Shown in pieces: positions 43,228 to 53,696 of a stretch of DNA of 64,000 nucleotides. Origin of the DNA: Bufo bufo. Lineage: Eukaryota > Chordata > Amphibia > Anura > Bufonidae. Position 1 is the first letter of the stretch; every line of letters begins with the position of its first letter. The notes beneath the pieces were generated by a model. That model did no database searches. It worked only from the letters and a program-made list of their open reading frames with translations, and was not told the origin of the DNA. Position numbers and translations under genes: made by a program. The DNA lies in contig NC_053394.1 of the NCBI RefSeq assembly GCF_905171765.1, positions 161,231,183 through 161,295,182 of the forward strand. The letters run 5' to 3'.

Positions 43228-44425
43228 CACCAGTCCAGCAAAACCTGCCTTCCAGAAACCGTATGGCATTCCTTTCCTTCTGCGCCCTGCCGTGTGCCCA
43301 TACAGCAGTTTACAACCACATATGGGGTGTCTCTGTAAACTACAGAATCAGGGCCATAATGTTGAGTTTGGTTTGGCTGTTAACCCTTGCTTTGTTACTG
43401 GGAAAAATGGATTAAAATGGAAAATTTGCCCAAAAATTTTAATTCTGAAATTTCATCTCCATTTGCCAATAACTCTTGTGGAACACCTAAAGGGTTAACA
43501 ACGTTTGTAAAATCAGTTTTGAATACCTTGAGGGGTGTAGTTTCTTAGATGGGGTCACTTTTATGGAGTTTCTACTCTAGGGGTGCATCAGGGGGGCTTC
43601 AAATGGGACATGGTGTAAAAAAAAACAGTCCAGCAAAACCTGCCTTCCAAAAACCGTATGGCATTCCTTTCCTTCTGCGCCCTGCCGTGTGCCCGTACAG
43701 CGGTTTACGACCACATATGGGGTGTTTCTGTAAACTACAGAATCAGGGCCATTAATATTGAGTTTGGTTTGGCTGTTAACCCTTGCTTTGTAACTGGAAA
43801 AAAAAATTTAAATGGAAAATCTGCCAAAAAAGTGAAATTTTGAAATTGTATCTCTATTTTCCGATAATTCTTGTGGAACACCTAAAGGGTTAACGACGTT
43901 TGTAAAATCAGTTTTGAATACCTTGAGGGGTGTAGTTTCTATTATGTAAGCCTCGCAAAGTGACTTCAGACCTGAACTGGTCCCTAAAAATTGGGTTTTT
44001 AAAAATTTCTGAAAAATTTCAAGATTTGCTTCTAAACCTCTAAGCCTTGTAACATCCCCAAAAAATAAAATATCATTCCCAAAATGATCCAAACATGAAG
44101 TAGACATATGGGGAATGTGAAGTAATAACTATTTTTGGAGGTATTACTATGTATTATAAAAGTAGAGAAATTGAAACTTGGAAATTTGCAATTTATTACA
44201 AATTTTTGGTAAATTTGGTATTTTTTTATAAATAAAAATTATTTTTTTTTTACTTCATTTTACCAGTGTCATAAAGTACAATATATGACGAAAAAAAATT
44301 ATCTCAGAATGGTCTGGATAAGTCAAAGCGTTTTAAAGTTATAAGCACTTAAAGTGACACTGGTCAGATTTGCAAAAAATGGCCAAGTCCTTAAGGTGAA
44401 ATAGGGCTGAGTCCTTAAGGGGTTA
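43228..44425 (+). mobile_element. TTAA-family element fragment, ending in TTAA
   Basis: Contains CCAGTCCAGCAAAACCTGCC twice (43228 and about 43627) and other phrases shared with 29740-30500. It ends GTCCTTAAGGGGTTAA. The left part is cut by the Gypsy LTR. Confidence 0.7.
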
Positions 44426-44795
44426 AGGACCAGGCCATTTTTTGCAAATCTGACCAGTGTCACTTTATGTGTGAATAACTTTAAAACGCTTTTACTTATC
44501 CAGGCCATTCTGAGATTGTTTTTTCGTCACATATTGTACTTCATGACACTGGTAAAATGGAGTCAAAAAAATTCATTTTTATTTATACAAAAATACCAAA
44601 TTTACCAAAAAAATAAAAAAAAAATGCAAATTTCAATTTCTCAACTTTTATAATAGCTAGTAATACCTCCAAAAATAGTTATTATTTTACATTACCCATT
44701 TGTCTACTTCATGTTTGAATGCCATTTTATTTTTTGGGGACGTTACAAGGCTTAGAAGTTTAGAAGCAAATCCTGAAATTTTTCAGATAGCATTC
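44422..44795 (-). mobile_element. TTAA-family fragment, opposite orientation
   Basis: Starts TTAAGGACCAGGCC and repeats in reverse the end of the preceding fragment, sharing the TTAA. It stops at about 44795, where another MITE begins. Confidence 0.7.
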
Positions 44796-44990
44796 AGTAT
44801 TTTTGCGGACCCATAGACTTCAATGAGGCCATGTCCTGTTTTTCACGGACAAGTATAAGACATGTTTCATTTGTTTTGTGGAACCATGGAATAGAAAAGG
44901 GCCCCATAGAAGTGAATGGGTCAGCATCTAATCCACAAAAAAACGGATCCGCATTTTTGCGGATAGCATACGGCCGTCTGAATGAGCCTA
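44796..44990. mobile_element. MITE fragment with TTTTTGCGGA blocks
   Basis: Inverted TTTTTGCGGACCCAT / GCATTTTTGCGGATAGC-like ends and a CATACGGCCGTCTGAATGAG right end like other TAA-type MITEs here. Confidence 0.45.
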
Positions 44991-45404
44991 TAATATTAAC
45001 ATTATTAAAGGTTACGTTTTATCTTTATGTATATTCTAATGGATTGCCTTCATTGTACAATGTTATAATATACTTTCTAACATAGAAAGTATAATATAGT
45101 GCATTTGTATTGTGCGGCAGTTGTGTGCGGTTCTGCTGCGATACCGCAGGTATGTAGAGGGACAAGCATTATTGGAACAAATAATTTCTACTAGTGTGAT
45201 ATACCAGTTGCCCCCCCAAAAAAGTGATTGAAGCAGGGGTGGTATATACCAATAATATACTTTCTATATAGTGCATTTAGGTAGCGGAACAGGGCACATT
45301 TAAGAGAATTTCCCTTTAAGACGCATAAAAATGTCCCCTGATTAAGACACATATTTTTTGTTGGAATTCATGTCATTGATCCCCCTCTAGTATGTCACTG
45401 TCCA
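44991..45404. other. AT-rich sequence, possible TTAA MITE remnant
   Basis: ATTAAAGG near 45005 and CCCTTTAA near 45314 could be degraded TTAA termini. No coding sequence seen. Confidence 0.3.
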
Positions 45405-46835
45405 GGCCATTTTTTGCAAATCTGGCCAGTGTCACTTTATGTGTGAATAACTTTAAAACGCTTTTACTTATCCAGGCCATTCTGAGATTGTTTTTTCGTC
45501 ACATATTGTACTTCATGACACTGGTAAAATGGAGTCAAATTATTTTTTATTTATTTATACAAAACTACTAAATTTACCCAAATTTTGTAGAAAATTTCCA
45601 AATTTCCAAATTTCAATTTCTCTACTTTTATAATAGATAGTGATACCTCCAAAAATAGTTATTATTTTACATTCCCCATATGTCTACTTCATGTTTGGAT
45701 CATTTTGGGAATGCCATTTTATTTTTTGGGGACATTACAAGGCTTAGAAGTTTAGAAGCAAATCTTAAAATTTTTCTTAAAATTTCTAAAACTTACTTTT
45801 TCAGGACCAGTTCGGGTCTGAAGTCACTTTGTGAGGCATACATAATAGAAACCACCCAAAAATGACCCCATTTTAGAAACTACACCTCTCAAGGTATTCA
45901 AAACTGATTTTACAAACTTTATTAACCCTTTAGGTGTTCCACGAGAATTAATTGAAAATAGAGATAAAATTAAAAAATTTTACTTTTTTGGCAGATTTTC
46001 CATTTGAATCCATTTTTTCCAGTTACAAAGCAAGGGTTAACAGCCAAACAAAACTCAATATTTATGGCCCTGATTCTGTAGTTTACAGAAACACCCCATA
46101 TGTGGTCGTAAACCGCTGTACGGGCACACGGCATTGCACAGAAGGAAAGGAACGCCATATGTTTTTTTGGAAAACAGATTTTACTGGGATAATTTTAAGT
46201 TGCCATGTCCCATTTGAAGCCCCCCTGATGCACCCCTAGAGTAGAAACTCCCCAAAAGTGACCCCATTTTAGAAACTACACCCCTCAAGGTATTCAAAAC
46301 TGATTTTACAAACTTTGTTAACCCTTTAGGTGTTCCACAAGAATTAATGGAAAATAGAGATGAAATTTCAGAATTTCACTTTTTTGGCAGATTTTAGATT
46401 TTAATAATTTTTTTTCAGTTAGAAAGCAAGGGTTAACAGCCAAACAAAACTCAATATTTATGGCCCTGATTCTGTAGTTTACAGAAACACCCCATATGTG
46501 GTCGTAAACTGCTGTACTGGCATTGCGCAGAAGGAAAGGAACGCCATATGTTTTTTTGGAAAGCAGATTTCACCCCTAGAGTAGAAACTCCAAAAAAGTG
46601 ACCCCATTTAAGAAACTACAGGATAGGGTTGCAGTTTTGCTGGTACTATTTTAGGGTACATATGATTTTTGATTGCTCTATTTTATTTTTTCAATGATTT
46701 GAGCAGGCACCTTGTTCCGATCACCGCCAGCCGGGCGGCAGTGATCGGAACAACACATGACTTACCGGTACGTCATGTGTCCTTAAGGACTCGGGAAACA
46801 TGCCGTACCGGTACGTCATGTGCCCTTAAGGGGTT
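45405..46835 (-). mobile_element. TTAA-family element, inverted copy
   Basis: Repeats in reverse the 28636-30502 element: CCAGGCCATTTTTTGCAAAT at the left, twice-repeated TTACAGAAACACCCCATATG segments (46070 and about 46478), and at the right a GGTACGTCATGTG palindromic end followed by CCTTAAGGGGTTAA. Confidence 0.75.
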
Positions 46836-48294
46836 AACTATGAAGTCAGCCACAGTAGTCAGCCACAGTGGTCCCAAGTATTAACCATTTCTTGACTGAC
46901 TGGAGACTCTACAATGTACTTGTCACTAGAAAGGCCCCTAATCACTATGGCATTTAAAAAGCTGCCCTAACAATAGTAAGTTAGGGAGTGTAATGACAGA
47001 TTTGAGGTGTAATATGCACATCCATGCCCTCAAGTCCATTTGCTACATCTGAATTTACACAGATTCCAGTGGACTTTTCTTTTGGTGCCAATAAGTAGCG
47101 ATCTACCAAACTATCACATTATCAAGATTTTAGTATGACCAGTTTCTTAGACATTGTCTTTGAAATGACCAATACCTCATCTAAAAAAAATCAGCATGGA
47201 AGCTTCCACAAAGAGTACACATTCAAAACGAATAAAGAAGAATTAAGGGGGTCATTTCTCAAACTGGTGTAAAGTAGAACTGGCTTAGTTGCCCATAGCA
47301 ACCAACCAGATTCCTCATTTCATTTTCCAAAAGAGCTGTCCAAAATAAAAGATGGAATCTGATTGGTTTAATTTATGCTACAGATTTCCACTGTATATTT
47401 CACTGTTTGCAATGCGTAGAGTTAGATCTTTGGTAAATCCGCACCGAAATCCACTGTGGAATGTCAGCAAAATCTGCAGGAAAATTTCCATGTTGGGCAA
47501 TCTTCCCCATGTGGCCATGCCATAGAGCCAGAACTGGTAGTGCAAGTGCATATATCCTACCAGCCCTACAACATAATGAAGGGGACATTCCAGGATCTGC
47601 TTAGAGGGTGCTGTGTCCTCTGTTATTAAAGGGCTTGTTCTATCTGGAAATTTATGGCACATTCCCAAGTTACAGTGTCTAAGTTCCTACCTCTGACACC
47701 TGCTGCTGTCTCAAGAACGGGACCCTGTCACACACAGCCAGGAAAGGGGGAAGTGGCCGACGTTGTGCTGCTCTCTCCTTTCACTTCAGTGGGGCTTAAG
47801 AAAATAGCTAAGTAGGCGAGCTCCGCTCTTTTCAGATGTGACATTTTAGATATGGATATGCCGTTAATGTGCAGATATTTTACCCCGCAGGGCAGGTTCT
47901 GTCTATCAATCTGAAACAGTTGGTTTCCAACCAGATTTTTACTATGCTTTTCTGTGCTTGTATAGGAACTCGACTTTATGGATTAAACACACAGCATTCA
48001 TAGCATCACCAAAATTTATGATGCAGCGACCAAGCAGGTTCAATCACCAACCACACGGAGACGGTTACAACAGTCTTCCTATCTGCGTGGCATGCCGGTG
48101 GACGCCAGGCTGATAGTTAAGGCAAGAAGGTTTCAGGATACAAGCCCCAGACCACCGTCCCAGATGGAGAAACCAAGAGTCAACAGAGATCACAACAGTC
48201 TTCGTCTCCGTGTGCACATCCAACATGGAGGTCAGATGGGCACATTTCAATATATTTCCATCCTTCACAATAGGTAAGTGAGATATACAGGTAA
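46836..48294. other. Mostly unassigned sequence with one MITE half
   Basis: At about 47254-47366 the phrase GGCTTAGTTGCCCATAGCAA and the matching AATCTGATTGGTTT indicate half of a common anuran palindromic repeat. The remainder shows no gene or repeat I can support. Confidence 0.45.
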
Positions 48295-50161
48295 GGCTAC
48301 TTTCACACTTGCGTTTGGAGCGGATCCGTCTGGTGTCTGCACAGACGGATCCGCTCCTATAATGCAAACGCTTGCATCCGTTCAGAACGGATCCGTCTGC
48401 ATAACTGGTTTTTACAGATCAGATTTTTCACTTCGTGAAAACTCAGATCCGACAGTATATTCTAACACAGAGGCGTTCCCATGGTGATGGGGACGCTTCA
48501 AGTTAGAATATACTAAAAGAACTGTGTACATGACTGCCCCCTGCTGCTTGGCAACACCCGATCTCTTACATGGGGCTGTGATCCGCACAATTATTGTGTG
48601 AATCATAGCCCCCTGTAAGAGATCAGGTGCTGCCAGGCAGGAGGGGGCAGACCCCCTCCCTCCCCTGTAAATGTGACCAGTGTGGCCCCCTCCCTCTATA
48701 TTCATTGGTGGCCAGTGCGGCCCCCCCTCCCTCCCTCCCCAGTATTAAATGTGACCAGTGCGGCCCCCCTCCCTCTATATTCATTGGTGGCCAGTGCAGA
48801 TTCCCAGTATTAAATGTGACCAGTGCGGCCTCCCCTCTCCCCCCCCTAATTAAAATCCCCCCCCATCATTGGTGGCAGAGGAGAGTTACGATCGGAGTCC
48901 CAGTTTAATCGCTGGGGCTCCGATCGGTTCCCATGGCAGCCAAGACGCTATTGCAGTCTTGGCTGCCATGGTTACTTAGCAATAAATAGAAGCATTATAC
49001 TTACCTGCGATGTCTGTGACCGGCCAGGAGCTCCTCCTACTGGTAAGTGAAATGTCTGTGCGGCGCATTGCTTATAGCACAGACCTGTCACTTACCAGTA
49101 GGAGGAGCGCCCGGCCGGTCACAGACATCGCAGCTCGCAGGTAAGTATAATGCTTCTAAAAATTGCTAAGTAACCATGGCAACCAGGACTGCAGTAGCGT
49201 CCTGTTTGCCATGGTTACCGATTGGAGCCCCAACGATTAAACTGGGACTCCGATCGGTACTCTCCACTGCCACCAATGATGGGGGGGGGGGGTGATTTTA
49301 ATTAGCGGGGGGGGGGGGGGAGGCCGCACTGGTCACATATAATACTGGGAATCCGCACTGGCCACCAATGAATATAGAGGGAGGGGGGCCGTACTGGTCA
49401 CATTTAATACTGGGGAGGGAGGGAGGGGGGGCCGCACTGACCACCAATGAATATAGAGGGAGGGGGGCCGCACTGGTCACATTTAATACTGGGGAGGGAG
49501 GGAGGGGGGGCCGCACTGGCCACCAATGAGTTAAATACAGGGGGGAGGGGGGTCTGCCCCCTGCTGCCTGGCAGCACCTGCCAGGCAGCAGGGGGCAGTC
49601 ATGTACACAGTTCTCAGTATATTCTAACTTGAAGCGTCCCCATCACCATGGGAACGCCTCTGTGTTAGAATATACTGTCGGATCTGAGTTTCACGATCTA
49701 ACTCAAATCCAATGGTATATTCTAACATAGAGGCGTTCCCATGGTGATGGGGACGCTTCAAGTTAAAATATACCATCGGATTGGAGAAAACTCCGATCTG
49801 ATGGTATATTAATAGGGGACTCCTGACTTTACATTGAAAGTCAATGGGGGACGGATCCGTTTGAAATTGCACCATTTTATGTCAACGTCAAACGGATCCG
49901 TCCCCATTGACTTGCATTGTAAGTATGGACGGATCCGTTTGGCTCCGCACGGCCAGGCGGACACAAAAACGCTGCAAGCTGCGTTCGGGTGTCCGCCTGC
50001 TGAGCGGAACGGAGGCCAAACGGTGCCAAACTGATGCATTCTGAGCGGATCCGCATCCATTCAAAATGCATTGGGGCTGTACGGATCCGTTCGGGGCCGC
50101 TTGTGAGAGCCTTTAAACGGAACTCACAAGCGGAACCCCGAGCGCAAGTGTGAAAGTAGCC
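48295..50161. mobile_element. Harbinger-like MITE, 1.87 kb, nested palindrome
   Basis: Ends GGCTACTTTCACACTTGCGT and GCAAGTGTGAAAGTAGCC with TAA at 48292-48294 and 50162-50164. The outer parts carry ACGGATCCGT blocks like 41404-41929. Inside, about 48440-49690 is a second, larger inverted repeat (GAGGCGTTCCCATGGTGATG at 48470 and its inverse at about 49645) centred near 49070, with CCTCCCTCTATATTCATTGG repeats in each arm. Confidence 0.85.
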
Positions 50162-50164
50162 TAA

Positions 50165-51764
50165 GTAGACCCCAACCAGGTGAAATTATCAATGGCTCTG
50201 ATCCAGGGTCTCCCGACCGATGGCCTTTTCTCAGTGTCAAGAAGGATTTTTTTCCCTGTGACACAAACTGGCCAATTGTGTCCAGGTTTTTGCCTTCTTC
50301 TGGATCACAATTTTTCTCTGCAGGGATTTTGTTTTAATAAATGATTTTGAAATGGATAACCGTGTCTTATGTTTATTTCTCTATGTGATAAGGAGCTCAA
50401 ATAAAAGTGTCCTGCTGTTTTCCCCTATGAACACTTACACTGAAGTAAGCTATGACTTTCATTTTAAAACAAAACTGGTTAAGTGTCATCTAAGAATTTT
50501 CAGGACAGTTGGAGGACTTTGAATTCGGGTTGAGTTTATTCATCCAGTATGGAATTTTCTGACCAGTTAGGTAGAATCGGACCTGCGATAGATAGACGGT
50601 CTATCTTGTAGCGTGTATTATATATCTTATTGTGTGAGTTGTATCCCATATTGTTCTGATCCTTCTGTATTTGATAAAGGATGACTTTCGGCTCTGCTGA
50701 ATCTGGGAGGCTGTGTGGTGGTAGGAACATCTATTGTTTCATCCAATTCAGTTATGCTAATACCAGATGTTGGGTCAACTGGGCCCTTGTGGTATTGTTT
50801 AATAAGATAAGCACCAATCTTCACACAAGCAAATCACTCAATCCCACGGAAATGTATGGAGGTCTAGAGATAAAGTCTCTACTCACAGCATGAGGTGGAC
50901 AGGCTGTAGGACTACATAGGAATATGAGTAAATATACATATTAGGTCTCATGCACACGGTCGTAAATGTTTTATTGTCTGTAAATGGCAGATCCGCAAAA
51001 GAAGGATCCCAGCCGAGTGCATGCCACTATTTATTTACCATCCGTCTTGCTCTGCATCCCAGAACGCACTCAAAATCTCTGCTTGCAGTGTTTTTTGTGT
51101 CCGTCATTGTAACACAATGAAATGGAACTAAATGCATTTTAGTGCACTTTGTTCCCTTCAGTTCAGTTTTGTCCCCATTGACTATGAATGGGGACAAAAC
51201 TGAAGCGGTTGACGGATCTCAATAGCTGAAAGTGAAAGCGCAGAAGTGAAAGTATCCTAACTCTGCAAGGACACTCAGAAATGTCCTTGTGGAGTTAAAT
51301 GCAACACCCCCCCAGATGTATATAAATGGGCTGTCAACAACTGGTTAACGTTGCCCACTTTAATGAAGACAATTAACGCGATCATCTAGTTCAAGAAAAA
51401 TTGCCTCTCCACTCATTTTAAGGGTCCCCGCAGAGGATTACAATAAAGTAATATGACAATATATTGTAATATGACAATATAGTCACATACAGCATGCAAA
51501 GAGCATGTAGTATTGAACATGGTAAACAACTAATTAGAATGCGAGCAGTCATATTCCAGAGATATGTGTCCTTGTCTTCTGTCTTCTTGGAATGTGGGGG
51601 TGTTGATGGTAGGCTCGACGGGTCCTCAAGATATGAGGTCTTCTTGTTAAAAAAGTTTTTATGCGTATATAAGTATAATTTTCTCAAGCACAACAGAATA
51701 TATTATTAATATGAATGAAATTAGATTATAGGCAGGCAGGGTATCAGAAATAATTTATTTCTTT
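50165..51764. other. Unassigned sequence with short repeat fragments
   Basis: Around 50230-50330 is a common frog repeat tail. At 50627-50824 (minus) an open stretch of about 65 codons is unremarkable but not repeat-like. At 50942 a GGTCTCATGCACACGGTCGT MITE terminus occurs, and at about 51245 a TGAAAGTATCCTAA right terminus of the other MITE type. No gene is called. Confidence 0.4.
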
Positions 51765-52026
51765 AATGTTTTTCACCATTTTGATCATTACATTATCACA
51801 CATATGTATTTCTCATTGATTTATTAGCTAACTATCTATCCTACCTGTCTAGAAAAGGCCCCTTAGACTGCCTGAAGTATACAGATAAGCTGCATAGATC
51901 ATGGGATGTTAGACATCCATTTCTGGCCGCCTCATAGTAGCCATTTCATCTGAACATTCACACATCTTTATGGAGTTGTTGACCACACACACATATATAA
52001 TTATCTAACTAAAAAGATGACGACAG
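51765..52026 (+). repeat. Tandem duplication copy A, left part
   Basis: Matches 58271-58525 (shared CATAGATCATGGGATGTTAG-ACATCCATT). Copy A continues at 57856 after the L1 insertion. Function unknown, no open frame. Confidence 0.75.
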
Positions 52027-52165
52027 GGGGCGTGGCCAAGCAGCCGACAGAGATGGAAGCATGAACCTGAGCTCCTGCTCCATGAAAGCTCTACAGACCG
52101 GCTAATCCCCTTCTGCACCCACCAAACTGCCGCAGGCTTGTTCCTCCTAGTCCCTATATGCCTCC

Positions 52166-53404
52166 ATGATGACCAGAGGCAAGAAGAGCTTGAAGCAACA
52201 AGGCAAGCTGGACTTTTTCTTTGTCCAGGAGAAGACTAAAGATGGCGCCGGCGGGGATGGAGCACGCAGCACAGCGGGCTCTAGCCCTTCCTCCTCATCA
52301 GGATCGCTCTCCCCGCCCGGTCCCCAGAATTACCAGTCTCCTGCTAGCGCTTCTCATGTGGAGTCCCATCCAGCAACGGCCTCACACAAACAGCAAGGAA
52401 TGACGGAGGCAGATTTTCCAGCTCTTCCTGAGATCGCCATCACTCAGACCTCACCGACCGCAAGCCCTGATAAACAACGGCTACGACATCGCGGTCCCAG
52501 CAACTCCGGTGAGTGTGTTTCTTCACCTGGGGGTCAGTCGGGTTCTCCCTCTATACATGAGGCACTGCAGAATCTGCAGACATCAGACCAGCCAGCCTCT
52601 GGGACCCTATTAAATGACATGCTTCTGGCTTTTCACCACTCCATTACTGCACAGTTAGCAAAATCTATAGTCCCGATCCAGGCTACAGTTAAAGAGCTGG
52701 GGGATAAGATGGTGCACGTGGAAACAAAGATGGGCGAATTTGCCACTTCTCATAATACTTTAATCGACTCTCATGAGCTTCTCTCTGAAGAGGATAACCA
52801 ACTCAAAGCTAAGATGGCGGACCTAGAAGACCGTTCCCGCCGGAACAACCTCAAACTGCGGGGGGTCCCAGAAGAGATAGCCGCATCCGAACTGGCAGGT
52901 TACATACAAAAGCTAATACGTTTGCTTCTGCCTAACAGTACAGATCGTGATTTAATAATCGACAGGGCACACAGGATTGTCAAGCCTAAGCACCTGCCGG
53001 ATGATGTCCCAAGAGATGTGCTGGCAAGAGTGCACTTTTTTCATATTAAAGAACATCTCCTCATGGCCGCAAGGAAAATGGAGTCTCTCCCGGCCCCATA
53101 TGAAAGGGTTAAGCTATTTGTGGATCTTTCAGCTGCGACACTACAGCTTCGGAGGTCTCTTGCCCCCATCACTACAGCCTTGAGAGCACATTCTATTGCT
53201 TATAGATGGGGCTTCCCGGTTAAGCTCTTAATTCATAAGGAGGGCTCCATGGTAGTTATCCGTTCAGTAGCGGAAGGAAAATCAACCCTTGCTTCATGGA
53301 ACATTACAGTGGAACCTACACATAACCCTGATGTTCCTAGACGTCACCATGGATCTGGAGAGTGGCAGGTGGTGGAGAATAGACGCCGCAAGAAAGCATC
53401 TTAA
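52166..53404 (+). CDS. L1 ORF1 protein (RNA-binding chaperone)
   Basis: A 412-codon ORF starting at the first of two tandem ATGs (52166 and 52169). The N-terminal third is Ser/Pro-rich and probably disordered. A coiled-coil segment runs about residues 170-225, ending in an LEDRSRRNNLKLRG block that begins the RRM-like domain. A RAHRI motif near 270 and the C-terminal domain to about 385 complete the Transposase_22/L1 ORF1p layout. In L1 elements this protein trimerises and coats the element RNA. The ORF is uninterrupted and is followed by a 292-nt spacer before ORF2. Assignment is by architecture and position; sequence identity to a named family was not tested. Confidence 0.88.
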   Translation: MMTRGKKSLKQQGKLDFFFVQEKTKDGAGGDGARSTAGSSPSSSSGSLSPPGPQNYQSPASASHVESHPATASHKQQGMTEADFPALPEIAITQTSPTASPDKQRLRHRGPSNSGECVSSPGGQSGSPSIHEALQNLQTSDQPASGTLLNDMLLAFHHSITAQLAKSIVPIQATVKELGDKMVHVETKMGEFATSHNTLIDSHELLSEEDNQLKAKMADLEDRSRRNNLKLRGVPEEIAASELAGYIQKLIRLLLPNSTDRDLIIDRAHRIVKPKHLPDDVPRDVLARVHFFHIKEHLLMAARKMESLPAPYERVKLFVDLSAATLQLRRSLAPITTALRAHSIAYRWGFPVKLLIHKEGSMVVIRSVAEGKSTLASWNITVEPTHNPDVPRRHHGSGEWQVVENRRRKKAS

Positions 53405-53696
53405 AGGGGACCCTTTTCTCTGCTTCTAGAAGATGGAGCAGCAGTCCTACTATCCTTTGTTCTGGCTTTTGGCAGGACTTTTTCCCCAATAAGGGAGAAG
53501 GCGCATTCTAGTGCCTTACTTTGTGTTGTGATCTTTCAGTCACTGTTTTTATGTTACATCTCAGTTTTAACCCGTTTTTATGTTTTTGGCAGAGTACTAC
53601 TTTATACATTGTGTAAATGTGTGTGTCCTCGACTGTGGGGGTTGTGCCTCCCTCCGCTTCAGGGTATTTTTGCGTTAATAGCATCATTGATTACAA

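Noticed and set aside
24566..46835. Low-complexity open frames rich in Lys and Asn
   Set aside because: Generated by A-rich tandem repeat sequence.
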